A stretch of DNA of 64,000 nt, taken from contig JADHZB010000413.1 in the NCBI GenBank assembly GCA_015657535.1, positions 1-64,000 of the forward strand. The letters are read 5' to 3'. The translations under genes were made by a program, and so were the position numbers. Positions 26,238-39,220 of this stretch are shown in pieces. The DNA is from Nephromyces sp. MM_2019. Taxonomy: Eukaryota > Apicomplexa > Aconoidasida > Nephromycida. The notes beneath the pieces were generated by a model, which was not told the origin of the DNA, made no database searches, and saw only the letters and a list, made by a program, of their open reading frames with translations. Each line of letters starts with the position of its first letter. Within the stretch, counting starts at the first letter, position 1.

Positions 26238-27033
26238 TTTTGCCTAAATTGGAACAAGACTTGATTCAGATTAAGACTTAAACATCCATTGGTTTAAAGA
26301 TAAATAAATAAACTTATTAGCTTTTGATTAGATATAAAAACTATTCGTTTCTAGTTTAACTCATAGAACTCACATGGCTTGGCAGAAGATAAATAAGTTG
26401 TAATAATAGGGCTACAAATTTCATACAACTTAAAATTGCCAGCCTGTCTCAAAAATTTTTTTCTTAATTAATTATAGTCAAATCCACAAAAATAATGCTA
26501 TATACTTATCAAAATCTATAAATAACTAATCGATTATGTTTGATCACATATATACTAATGAATTCATACATTCAATACCAACTAAAATGATAAGAAAGGA
26601 TGGGAATGTAAAAGTTGTATTAACTGTTAGCCATGACTATGGACTTTCTGATACTTTTTAAAGAAGTACAAAAGATTGTGCTAAACTAAATATTCATTTA
26701 AATATATTGTGATTCGAAAGCTGAATACCTATATTGCATGTATTTCTAGAATAATGTATTTATATATGTATAGTTTACGTTAATATGAAGGTTCATTTTG
26801 CTCAAAAATGAGATATATTTTCAATTATTTCAATTAAACATACCCTTTGCTTTGCAGGGTACAAAATTATAATGTTTCAAATCACTTTTGTTTGGGAATA
26901 GTTAATATAGTACGAAATGATGGCAAGTAATATGTATTGATACTAGGTACACCCTAGTTGTTTATGCTGTGGATTTTTGTATAGATTAGAATTTATCATC
27001 TATTGATTGACAAATGTGTATATGTATAAATTG
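26238..27033. other. Convergent intergenic spacer
   Basis: AT-rich 3' flanks of two converging genes. Nothing else recognised. Confidence 0.6.
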
Positions 27034-29155
27034 TTAAATTACTATTTTCTCAGTTGGGTCGATCCAATTCATTACTTTATGTTTCGGGGTCTCAACAACT
27101 GTAATATCTACATCGACTCTTTTAAGAGAAGGGTCCCTATTTAAAAATATATTTTTGTAGGCTTAAGGTTTTTGAAACTTATATTGAACAGGCTCATATA
27201 ATGATAATATAGCAGAAAAATATTAAACACACAACTGTATAACGAGCGTTTAAAGATAATGCAATTCAAAAGGACTTCAGTTGGTCATATGGAGAAGGAT
27301 ATGAACTACGTGTGTATCAATTTGATTGGCATGTTTACCTTTTTTCCATCAATGGGAACGCAGACATAGATTCGACTTGTATGGCTTGTAGATTCAACCA
27401 ATCTGAGGTTGCTTTGTGCCCTGTAATATTCATGTAATTAATTGAGAGTAAACTTCATAAAGGACGAATGGATTTTTACCTTTAGTTTGTTTTTCTGTGT
27501 GTGTTTCCTCTTCACCACGGAATTGATAGCCTTAAAAAAAAAATAATATATGTGTATATTTTGAATGCAGGGTATTATACAAAATCGAAAAGTAAATATG
27601 CGTTTTGAGAAGTTTAGGGATATATGAAATTGTGTAACAAATGTAAAAATCTATAGGTTTTGAATTATGGAAATAAAGTTAGGAGCTGTTTTGAATCAAA
27701 CAAAATACTAAAGTCTACCTAATAAGATTATCAATATACTGAAATTGTCAAGCTATTAAATGGTTATACTCCAAGGGGTTATAAATGTGCAAACGTATCC
27801 TATACAAAAATTTACGTACCAACATAGTCTGCATATAAATTCTCTTTAAATTGTGCAACGGCTTCCTCCCGTGTGATACGTCGAGATTTATGAACACCTA
27901 ATCTATATAGTATCAAAGTTTTAAAAAAATTCAACATATAATCCAAAGAGGTAAAATAAGATCGATATTGTGAATCTAAAAATAATTGTATTCAAAATCT
28001 GCTAAGCTGAGTATTGCAAAGTTAAAATTATATTGATTTGGTTGTTTTAATTAATTGGAAAGCAACTCGATTCAGTATGTTAATGTTTTATTTATTTATA
28101 GGGGATATAATTCTTATTACTTGCAATCATCCATGAATTTTTTCAGCTCGAATTCATGTCTAATTTTTTGGACTGTATTAGCTTTGAGACTGAACGTGTA
28201 AAGGAATTATTGTTAAGAAAAAGCTTATGCATACAGATGAAAAAATATTTACCCGAATCTTTCACCAATCTTACTATCTGTGAATCTTGTAGCATCAAAA
28301 GAATGTAAGAAGTAAAAATAAGAACGCATCAATGGATCAATTTTTCTGAAAAAAAACTCAAATGTCTTGAAATCGTATCAAGGAGTAAATAGTTTTATTT
28401 TATAAAAAAATGATGTTCAGTGGTGACTTTTTAGGCTAGGTGAGCGATGCTTATAAACATAGATTACCGATGGGCAGGAATTTTAAATGGAAATCGACGT
28501 GTGATGAGTTTGTCCAGACCTTTGTCCTGAAGTGTATGGAATTAAATTCATTTGCTAAGAAATATAAAAAGTGTCGATGATCTCGTTTATTAAAATGGGT
28601 TGGGGAGAATATTTAAGTATGTTCTATAAAAAATAAAGACAGTTGAAAGTGGATTGATGCCATAGTGTGTATCAAAAAATAATAACTATAGCTTAGGTGG
28701 CTTTTATGATATGTGTGGTAGAAATAATTTGCATGCATATTAAATTAACCTTCCAGTATTGATAATTCTCAGCTGTAGATAAAGTTGGAAAACGATTTCC
28801 AGAAAATTCACTATAGTTCAATTCTGGTGTGACCGATCTTGAAAACTGATTAGGCCTGAACAAAAAATTGCTCACATATATGAGGGTGAGCTCTCATCAA
28901 AAAATATATAGTTAAGTTTTGGGGGTGTCAATCAACACAATAAATGCATTGTGCAAGAAGTTTGGGATAAATTATTCACAAAATGAAAGATTTACTCTTC
29001 ATATTCGGATTGAACGATCCTGAATTTATAAGGGATACTGTAGTCCTTAACTAATTGGTTGTTGCCAAGTGTAAATCTAAATATTTAGAAGTCATAAATG
29101 GAGATATCAGATAAGCAAAATCATATTTATTATACCTCAATAACAGGGTAAACAT
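27034..29155 (-). CDS. Uncharacterised basic protein, about 225 residues, eight or more small exons
   Basis: Minus-strand exons join in phase from a first exon of 20 nt (ATG at 29155) to a stop at 27034-27036. Segments in order: MFTLLLRFTLGNNQLVKDYS, IPYKFRIVQSEYEEPNQF, RSVTPELNYSEFSGNRFP, TAENYQYWKDKGLDKLITRR, KIDPLMRSYFYFLHSFDATR, LGVHKSRRITREEAVAQFKE, ATSDWLNLQAIQVES, and a C-terminus KVMNWIDPTEKIVI. It has no transmembrane helix, is rich in Arg/Lys and aromatics, and begins with a short hydrophobic-basic stretch. That profile suits lineage-specific mitoribosomal or respiratory-complex subunits, but this is a guess; I recognise no family. Eight junctions with preserved phase support a real gene. 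Confidence 0.75.
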
Positions 29156-31311
29156 AAAGCAAGACTATGAAGTTTTAAATAGGTTATAAGGTGTCGATTA
29201 AAAGTAAGAGTTACAAATACATGCTCTATATAGATGTTAATGTAATCAGAGTTGATTCAAGGCTCAATTTATCATTAAAAACCTCAGCTTATATAGAAAT
29301 AGCTCATTCAGTGGATTTTTTTTTAATTAGCAAATATATATTTGGAACAAGTGTTGTATTCTAATTTTCAAATATATTATGTGTGTTAAAATTTTGTATA
29401 TTCATTATTTCATATTATAAGTGCTTATTAGTTCACAATTGATAAATGTAATATTTCACATTTTATATATCTTATGATTTTAATTATATATATCCATAAT
29501 CTAATAAATTTAGCTTTAGATGTTAAATAAAACACTCTACCGGGCCTTGGGTATAGATTGGAGTTGTGGTTTTCGTCGTGAGAAATTGCGAGAGGGAGAT
29601 AAAGTAGTAGATAAATCTCCCTTTCCGTCAGATATTGGCTTTGACGTCGATGTAGAAAATGATTTATATATAGTTATAGAAAATGTATCAAATAACTTCG
29701 AAGTTCTGAGCAGCTTAGATGTTGTAGAAGTGAATAGTTTATGTGTGTGTGTAGGAAATGAGTAGGGTTGTGTTAAGTTAAGTATATATATATGCTGAAT
29801 TGGAATCAACGTTCTATTCATCTTGGTAATATGTCTGGTGAGTCATCAAAGTTAATGAATATGATCAAATTATCCCATAATCAACAAATTTTGCGTTTTT
29901 AGAGTTGCTAATAACACCTTTACGTCTATTGAAAATTATATATACATCAATATAAATTTATATATACATATATAGTGTATTCGAGAGGTAGCATATATAT
30001 ATGTTTATGTATGCTATTGGTGAATAGAACGTATATAAATATGTAGTAGATGTATTGATTTGCTAGATTGTGTGGGTGAAGCTATAAAATTCTGTCGAAG
30101 CCAAAATCAGTATTGCAAAGTAATTTCAAAATTTTTTTTTGCTTAAGTGGTGCTTCCAAATTTTTTAATAAGTAGCCTTAAAGAATGAATTGTTATCATT
30201 TACTTAGTTAAGAAATTACTTTTGGTATTAATGATTTCTGATACCTCAAATAATGACATAACTACAATTTAAAACAACTTGAGGTTTGAAATCAAGGATG
30301 TGTAACTAAACAGATTTTTGTGCAAGTTGAAGATAACTTTGTTTGACATTGTCAATATTATGAAAGAGAAAAAATAAAGTATTCAAACCCTACAATTATT
30401 TAAAGTAATGTTTAAGCATCATTATTTTAAAGTTATGATTTTATCTATTATAGCAATATAGTAACGTTATTTGTTAGTTTAATGAGTTTTGGTGCGTTTG
30501 CTTGTTGATGATAATTTAAATTAAATTGAAATTGATGATGGTTTAAATTTATGGTATTTAAATGTTAGCAGCTCTTTAAGGAGTTTCGAAACTTAATTTT
30601 TATAGGTGTGGATTTGAATTTTAAAGAATGACTTAGGGTCAGCTTTCAGATTTCATATGTCTAGCATCATTTTTTGGACATAGACCACTTTATAAGTACA
30701 TTACAAAAACTCCCAAGTCAAATTCCTACATACAATTTATACACAAGTGTAGGGCATAAGAAAGTAAGAACAGGAATGTTTAAGCATTATGTCTTGGGCC
30801 TATTATCTAATATGTAGAAATAAAGTTGTGATGCATATCAAATAAGAATTCACTAAATAAGTCTCATAAGATTTTAATATCTAAATTGAGAGTCCTTTGA
30901 AAACTCAACTAGAAGTTTTATAAATTACAAACTCCCTGAAATAAGTTAAGTTGGTTTATAAAGGAAAGAGCTAAAGATCAATTGAATGTGTTTACAACCT
31001 TAATATTATATTTGGAAACTTTTTACATAAAGGGAAAGTTGTAGACAATATAAGCATCAATTAAATTGAAAGATCATTCCAGATATTGTAGGACAAAAAA
31101 AAATTGTAATTATTTATAATTAAAGCTAAAAACTCAGTCTATTTGAAATTATTGATCATGTGAAAATACAAATTTTGGCAATTCTAGAGTATATAATTGT
31201 ATACATAACTGAAAACTGGAAGATGGTTAGTAGTTGTGTTTTCGGAAAGAAATTAAGTAATCTAAACCAAGGAAGAGTTGGGTTGAAGCTGTTTTCACAG
31301 CAAATTTTTAT
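29156..31311. other. Intergenic spacer with a two-strand open island
   Basis: AT-rich except 29520-29821, listed separately. The remainder contains TA-rich runs (about 29940-30050) and no supported gene. Confidence 0.5.
29520..29821. other. Short island open on both strands, possible small gene
   Basis: This island has clearly higher GC than its surroundings. The plus frame gives 81 acidic residues (starting MLNKTLYRALGIDW). The minus frame (29821-29537) gives 94 residues, Ser/Thr-rich then basic, reminiscent of a mitochondrial presequence. At most one is real. No splice partner, domain or family could be recognised, so no strand is chosen. Confidence 0.25.
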
Positions 31312-34300
31312 TCATAACTTCTTGAAAAGCTCCCCAAAATTTATGTTTCTTATATCACTTGCGTCCTTCATGATATTAGTTAAGTATATATTTTTGTTAT
31401 GGGTGGAAGACGGCTTGGTAGAGGTTGTGTTTGCATCTTGTAGGTTCTTATGAGCAAATCGGTTTGACGTATCTTGAATTTCTTTAGTTTCAGGTTGGGA
31501 TAAAAAGTGGTTGAAGGTGGCGGACATGAAATTGCTTCTCTCAGGATAGAGATCAAGGAATGCCTGTTTTTTCTTGTAAATACCATCTTGAGCTGATGAC
31601 CATGCTTTACCCACAAATCCACTTACTGAAGATAAAATTTTTTCATCAGTTGGTATTCGTGAGGCGTGAGGGTTAACAGAACCCAAGTTATTCGTTAAGA
31701 ATTTATGGGTATATTGGGGTTCGTGGAAGGCTACCTGATGGGTATGTGCTTTATTTTGAGCTAATGACGAGTCGTATGCTTTAGCGAGATCTGTTTTACT
31801 TGAGATTGGATCCTTAATTTCAGCTTGCTTATGGAGCTGGCTTGTGTCTGGAGTGTGGGTATCTGTTGCTATTTTATGGCCCAGGGTATTTTGATTGTCT
31901 AAGCTATTTTGGTCGGGGAGTGAGTTAGATAGATCAAAGTAAGCTTCTGTGTCAAAAGAATTATGGTGTGAGGTTCCAAGTTCTGTTTCATTAATTTCAC
32001 CTGCTTGAATATTAGCATCAGAGATGTGAAGATCATTTTGAGGGACTATTGGTGTTGTCGTATCAATATACTGATTGAGAAACGTATCTTGGGGTGTACC
32101 GGCTAATGTATTCGGTGGGTTAGGAATCTTAGAATGAGGAATTTCTTCTCTTGGTATTTGCTCGTCTCTAGTTAATGAATTAGATTTGGTAAGCGTACGT
32201 GTCAATTGATCAGTTGAATGTTTGAATGCTGTTGTGACTGTGCTTTCTGATTCTATCCCAAAAGTGGTTGGGCTACTAATTGCATTAGGTTGATTATATA
32301 AATCATCAAAATCAATTTGTGATGGCTGAGCAGGTAATTTAGCAGTAATATTTGAACACACTTGACTATCTCTTGATATATTTAAAGTATCAAGCTCTGA
32401 GTGATCCTGTTGGAGTAGAGCTCCTCTATTTTTATCAGGTGATAGAGCTTTAGACAAGTAGTCCTCCTGTAAGTTCAAGTCAGTGTCTAACGTGTGCTCA
32501 ATTAGTTCATCAGATTCTGAAGGGCTTGGCTCATACAGGATGTGTTCAGAATGTGTTGATATTTCAATTATTCTTAATTCCTCTTGTGAAGGATCAAAGG
32601 ATATTTTCTCGGGTTCAATGAGGGGTATCGGATAGTCTTTTAAAATTGGTACTGAGTCGTTAGGATATGATGGAATGTTATCGTTAGAATGTGCAGAAAA
32701 AGTTACCACCTTTTCTTCGTGGTTTGATTTCTGTGTGTGTGATACAAATTCAGCTTGAGCAGTTAGGGTATTATCCAAAACTGTAATTGGGGTGTTTTCT
32801 TGCGTAATCGAAACATCTAGCTCCTCAACTTGTGTTATTCCAATGCTATGTGTTTGTTTGTACATGTGTAAATCTTCAACAGTGTCTAAGATATTCTCTT
32901 GAGTGTTATTTGATCCAGATCGGGTAAAAGAAGGTAGAGATTCTGGATGATCTAGTAAGATATCTTTCTTGTTAAAAGTGAACAAGTGGTGACTAGAGTT
33001 AGAATCAATAAGCTTGGGGTTAGGTTTTAATTGCTCACTTAATTTATAAGCGTTGTTATCTGAATCTATATTAGTCAAAACACTTGATTGGAAAGAGGTT
33101 ACAAATTCATCGGTTTCTATTTGTTCTATGACCTTTACACTCTCCTCATATGAGCCCCAAAATTGCTCATTGAAACTTTGTTTATCTAGTCCTTCACAAG
33201 CAGTTAGAGTGCCATTGTACTGTACCTGCTTTGGTTCCTTTTTAGTTATAAAATGTTCGGTTTCATCTCTTAATCCATCAGGGCTAGGAGTTAATTGTAC
33301 TTCTGAGGGCATTTCACTTAATATGTTGATGCTTTTATTATTGTCATAGTTTAATGAATTTAGGTGACCAAGCTGTGATTCAATGTGTTTTCCCTTCAAA
33401 GAGTCTATCTGATCGTAGCGTACAAAGCTATTACTACTAGAGTTATAATTAATGTTCTTACCACTCGATAAGTTATATTCCGTGTTGTTAGTAAAATCAG
33501 GAGTAGAAGTTGATAAGAAATTATTTGTATCAAAACATGCAGAGGTATAATTTCGACAGGATCTCTGAGTTTGAAGCATTTCTTTGTTGCTAGTTGTACT
33601 ACAGAGGTTATAATTCGATTCGGTTTTACTCAATTCATAGATATTCATTGTAGAAACTTGTTTGTTTTGATAGTAATCTTTATTACTCAGTGATGTTTCG
33701 TATGATTCCAAAGTTTTATTATATTCATTATGTAAGTTTTGAGGTTTGTCATTGTTTGTCAAAGTAAAATTTTCAGTTATTTCTTGTACAGTGCTCTTGT
33801 GATATTGTAAGTAGACAGGGTGTGAAGAGATTGATTCATTTGAGCTCATAATAGGTGTATTGTCTTGCTCTAAAGAAGTCTTGACGCTGGTTGAAGAGTA
33901 GTTTACTTCGTGTTGCATGTTTTTATTTAGATACACTTGGCGAGGTGAATTAGAACAATAGTAATTATTTTGTTCTGTAATGTTTTTCTTATCATCTGGA
34001 GAAGTAAGATCTTTGGCTGCAATCTTTGGGGCAAAATTATTCATGAGGAGTTTTGCCTGGGATTTTATAATTGAGGTGTATTCGTCTATATTTATAATCC
34101 CAGTGTCACTTGAAATAGGAGGATAACTTGAGATTTGCTTATAGGTGGGGTTGCCCCAAGTGCTTGTCTTCTCTAATGCTGTTTTAGATTTACTGTTTGA
34201 ATCATCTATGTAAGATTGCTGTTTGTGCTTAGGATCAGTAAAAATGTGATCTCTGTATAGAGATTTAACTTGGCTATATCGGATATTGGATCGAATTAAT

Positions 34301-35577
34301 TCTTCTTTAGTTGATTCTAATGCTTTTTTCTGTATCTTAATTTCCTTAATCAAGATCTAATTCAAAGAGTGAATATGGTATTAATGTTTATTATATATCT
34401 ATAGTATCAACTTAGGTATATAAATCATAAATTGATTTTTAGGGGAAAACTGATTACCTTCCTTTCACTCTTTAATCTGATTATTAAATTCGCCATTTGT
34501 TCATTCTCTTTGTCGAAAGATGATGTTATTTCCTTTTAAAAAAGTTTGATATTAATATTAAATAATTATTATAAACACGAAGTTAAGCTTAAAATCTGAA
34601 TAAAACCTGAATATCTTTCTTTAGATTTTCAATCGTACGATTTAAAAAGGAAATTTGGAGAGCATAGTGAGAGTTCTCATCTTTCAGTTTATTAATACAT
34701 TCCTCAAGATATCCATACTGATCGCGAGTTTTAAAATTATCTTGAAAAGTTAATCTAGAGCATTTACAGTACTGCATATTTACTAACTTTTGATTGAGAA
34801 TATTTTTCCTTGATTTGTTTGAGATAGTCTTGACTTTGGTTTATCTGCACTCTCATTTCAAGACAAGCCTCTTGATATTGGAGCTTTTCGTCATTCAAAG
34901 ATTTTATAGAACCTTCCTTGGCTTTTAAGTTATTGAATAAAAATTTTTTAACCTATGGTATCATATTAACCAAAATAAATTGGATGTACAATGTGTTTAT
35001 AAAAATGTATAAATTTAACAGCTTTATCTTTATTTCAAATAAAGCTTAATCAATTAGAGTTGGGAGCAGCATAGATTTAGCATGATAAAATATGTTAAGT
35101 TGAAGTGAGTTGTAAGTCATTGTGAATAAGTAATGGTTAAGAGTCTTTAGTATTATTCTAATCTTTTAATTAAAAATTTATTCTAATGTTTGTTCTAATT
35201 GCTATGGCCGGTTTATGCAGAGGGTTTAAGTGTACTAGGTCTTTCAAATCAAATAAGTTTGGGAGGAATTATATATAGGAACATCATACAATATATATAA
35301 TGTGTTGACTTGAATGAGAAACATAATAACACACGACTCAGTTGTTGAGAATTTAGGGACATAGTAAGTTGATAATCTCCCAAATAATAAAAGGGAAATT
35401 ATCTAAGAAAACAAAAAACTTGAGAGCTTGCCTTATTGGAAGCACATAGGGCTGCTTGATAATCGATTGGCTCGAAATCGTCAAAATATCGCATGCTAAG
35501 CAAAGAAATGCTTGGATCGTGAGATAAGTCAACTTGTATGTGTTGCCAATAGTTGTCATTGTGTGTTGTGTCATGGG
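31312..35577 (-). CDS. Large coiled-coil protein with Asn/Ser-rich low-complexity C-terminal region (5' end unresolved)
   Basis: The last exon (34356-31312) is about 1015 codons. Upstream exons at 34532-34458, 34771-34607, 34952-34788 and 35577-35432 join in phase. They form a Lys/Glu/Gln-rich N-terminal third with heptad-like helices (SIKSLNDEKLQYQEA, YLEECINKLKDENSHYA, QMANLIIRLKSERK), that is, a coiled coil of about 180 residues. The rest is Asn-, Ser- and Thr-rich and probably disordered, ending NINFGELFKKL. Two junctions are odd: a possible 16-nt intron (34772-34787) and a GC donor (AAG|GCAAGC at 35431). No family recognised; scaffolding or cytoskeletal roles are only plausible. The true start lies at or upstream of 35577. 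Confidence 0.7.
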
Positions 35578-38333
35578 CTATATGATAATATCACAATGAA
35601 ATATTATGATATATGTTTGATAATGTAATTTTATGAATTTCTAAGATAAATTCATGAAAGGTTTCTCTCAAAAGTACTTTCTTGTGTATTGCGTGAGAAA
35701 TCTGTATCAGATAACTACATACTTTAGCTTGAATGTTGATAAATAAAATAAATCAAGATCTAAATCTTCAGATTTAGGTAAAATTCTATAAATTTAGGAT
35801 GAAATCTATCGATGAATCGAGTACTAGATAATAAGCTTATTATGTATGTTGCACAGGTGTAAAATTCTTGTTTTGAAACATCTTGTAAGTGAAATGCAAT
35901 ATCGCATATTGTCAAAGGTGTTTGGTTAGCAACTAAATTTGCTCAGCTTATCGGTATAAGATATCATGAATTAATCTTCGAATTATTGAAACCATATAAG
36001 TATGCTTATATATGTGTGCTATGGACATCGTAAGTTACCTATTGGTTGATTGATATTGCTGTCAAACGAATTACTATCCCTTACTTGAACCATTTTCAGA
36101 GGGTGGCTCAGGCCGAACCAAAATTGTTAGGTAAGGGTGTTATTTCACAATACTCATTAGGTGACATAAGATTTATGGAAAGTAAATATGTAGGTGGAGA
36201 TTATTGAAGGAAAATGTTATCAAACAAATTATCAGCCAGGCTAATCCGTGTATGCAAATTTATACTTGTTCTTGCAATGTCGTAGGTCGTAGCATGCCAA
36301 GTAACACATTAAAATGCTACTAGAAACTTTTTAAAATTTTGTTGTTTTTCAAAGAGTGGAAATTAAAGCATTACATAGGTTCAAAACCGTTACTTATTTG
36401 CAATTTGTTTTAGCTCTTTTAACTCAGTCAACACGCATATTTCAAAAAGGCCCCACTTACACACGCCCCTTCTCAGCCCACATTTTTCTAATGATTGATA
36501 TGTAAATCTAGAAGCATTATCATCTGATACAATTTGGATACATCAACAGCAAAATTATGTTGCTTGTTTATTGAATGTTAATCAGCTTTTTTGTTAAAGA
36601 CTTGATAGCTAACTATTTCCTTTTTAGGCGTGTTTTTATTTATTGATTCATTAATTATATATAATTTATCAATTCACTACTAGATTTAGATGCGAATTAA
36701 GATTTAATGTTATATAGAATATTCAAGTATAAAAAAATATGACAATTTTTGCACATTTTGTTTTGAGCTGTTTAATTTTAATAACAATTGTAAATTTGAA
36801 AAGTTTATAAAAGTTAAAAAAACATCCGGAAGTTTCAATAATAAAGTTTCATTAATAAGCATTCTTTATAAAAATATTCCTGGAAGGATAAATCATGTAC
36901 GAGTTTACACATTAAACACTCTTTAAGCACATTGAAAATATAAACAATAGCTTTATGATCACAAATTGTGACTTTACTAGGTAATCAATGTGTTTATAGT
37001 GCTGCAGATTTAAATTGGATCAATTACTAAATGCTCATAACCCATGAAGAAATTTTAAAGAAGCATATATAAAATTTTATAAAACAAAACATGTGTTGTA
37101 GGATTGCTTGCCTTATGTCTAAATAAAATAATAATACATAATTTAATTCTCAAATTTAACGCGTTTACTTTCGAGTTTGGTAAAACTACAACCACTATAT
37201 ATGCTTATGCTCAAATTGTGTACTTACACTCAATTTTCACAACTTAAATTATACAAACTTAACCCAACATCATATAAATTATAACTAAGCTAAGCTCTTC
37301 TTTATTCTATTTCACTTCTTAATTTTAACAGATACACTTTGAAACAATCAAATCAATGTATATTAAAACCTATCATGATTCTATAGAAATAACAGCTAAA
37401 GTACATAAATTCAATTCCAGATTGTGAAACTTCCAAATAAGTGTGAAAGTAAAAGTACAAAGCTCAGCTCGATTAAGCTCTTCAGCTCTGCTAAAGAAAT
37501 AAGTTTAGTTTTTTTCTTACTGATAAAGACCTTGTGTTGATGTTTTTAGGAAATAAAGATTTTTCAGGTAATGAAAAAGGGCGATAACTTTAAAATTCCA
37601 TAATTTATTATGTTTCCGAAAGTAGCAAAATAATATTAGCTAGCAAGTTACTTAAGATTTTACTAAAATTCCTTAATTTTATTCATATGGTTCAAATCTT
37701 CATTTAGGACACAGCTCATAACCAAACAAAATTGTATCAAATTGAAAATTAGTTACGTTCTTAGTGTGATTGATTTGAACATAACAATGTGCTATTAAAC
37801 AAAATAATAAAGACTAGTCTAGATTATAACTAAAAGGTTGTTTGTTTCTATTTTTTTTACTTTTTGAATTGCACTAGTTCCAAAGTTAATGTTCTAATTA
37901 CTCGATCTGGAAGATTTTCACTTATAGGAAGTTTCCTATTAATTTTATTTTCACTTATTTTACGTTTGTCTGCTTATTATTTGTTACTCTGTTTATGTGA
38001 GAGTTTGATTTTTTCAAGTAAATGTTTGATATATACGCTTTATGTTTATGAATTTATACATTTAACATATATATGATAAAGATACCCGACATATTTCAAT
38101 GCTTAAATATTAAAATTGAAGTATGTGATTTTAGGGCACCAATCTTGAATTTAAGAACTGATAAGCTAATGGAAGTTCTAACAAAATTGTTTGTATAAGG
38201 CTAAGAAAAAATCCAAGTTCCGAGATAGCAGTGCGGGGACAAATAATTCATATTATTTTCAGATCTGCATGATTATTAGAGATAGCTTTATATGAAGTTT
38301 AAAGATTTATTTTGCTTGTAATATTTCAATTAG
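35578..38333. other. Spacer probably holding 5' exons of both flanking genes
   Basis: Mostly AT-rich. It holds a 31-nt plus-strand segment at 36100-36130 framed by perfect TTTTCAG and GTAAGG splice sites. It also holds a plus-strand hydrophobic open stretch at about 37900-38030 ending in a GTAAAT donor, a candidate first transmembrane exon of the BAP-like gene. Neither could be tied to an ATG. Confidence 0.4.
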
Positions 38334-39220
38334 ATTCGAGAATTTTTATCTCCAAAAATGATTGGTTCCTCAAAGCTAATACTAAAAAGTTCATTGAGTC
38401 ATATGAGTCTCTTAATTCAGCAAGTTTATATTATGGGTAGATCGCCATTATTTGGGTGGTCGCTAGTGTTTTTGTTATTTGTTTTAGAGATACAACTGAG
38501 GAATTTATACAACTCAGGATGCTTATATATGCAATTGTTAAATATCAACCCAACAAAATTTGCAAAGATGCTAGAGCTTAAGCAAACTTCTCAATTAAAC
38601 AACAAGGAAAATGCTACAGAATTTCAGCAATTAAAAAGCTTGATGAACCAATCAAATATGCTTTGGTTGCTCACTATAAGTGCAATAATTTTGATTTTCA
38701 TCAATATGTTGGTACAATTATGGTTTCACTTGTCAAAAAAAATGATCAAATTAGACTTGTCAGATTTGAATCAACAGATAGAAAAAAAACATGTTGTAAA
38801 AGAATATGCACTTTATAGTCAAGAAACACTTTGCCATGACGTTGAAGATGATGAGATTAGGTCACCTGATGAATTTGATCAAGGTTTTAAATCTAATATG
38901 GTGTTTAAGAATAGTATCCCTCTAAGGTTAGAAGATCCTGTTTCGAGTGAGTTTACCACTTTCATTTCGAGTCTTACAATAAATTAAGTTTTATATTCAC
39001 AGATCATTCAAAAGAAAAAATTATTTACAGAAATCCTATTAAAAACTCCAAGAATGGTAAAGCATTAGAGACTTTAAATGCCAACTTTTATATCCCATCT
39101 ATAGACAAAAGCATCTCTAATACTATGCAACGAAGCCCATCACTAGATAAATTCATGGCAGTCTATAAGACAAAAAAAAGATTGTTGAAGAATCAGCTCA
39201 AACATATATATCAGAGTTAA
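38334..39220 (+). CDS. BAP29/BAP31-like ER membrane protein (5'-incomplete model)
   Basis: The segment starting after an acceptor at 38333 reads IREFLSPKMIGSSKLILK, resembling the first loop of BAP31 (FISPKRWQKI). A membrane helix follows (FGWSLVFLLFVLEIQLRN), then a loop, then EFQQLKSLMNQSNMLW leading into a helix (LLTISAIILIFINMLVQLWF) in the same order as BAP31's third segment. The cytosolic tail is charged. The open frame seems to end at 38987, but a 56-nt intron (38947-39002, GTGAGT/TTCACAG) joins an in-phase exon encoding about 72 more basic residues and stopping at 39218-39220. The first membrane helix must lie upstream. Family proteins act in ER export and quality control. Similarity is judged by pattern only. 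Confidence 0.55.

Noticed and set aside
35353..35574. Hydrophobic 73-codon minus-strand frame
   Set aside because: A different frame of the same segment is hydrophilic, joins in phase with the downstream coiled-coil exons and is the better coding choice.
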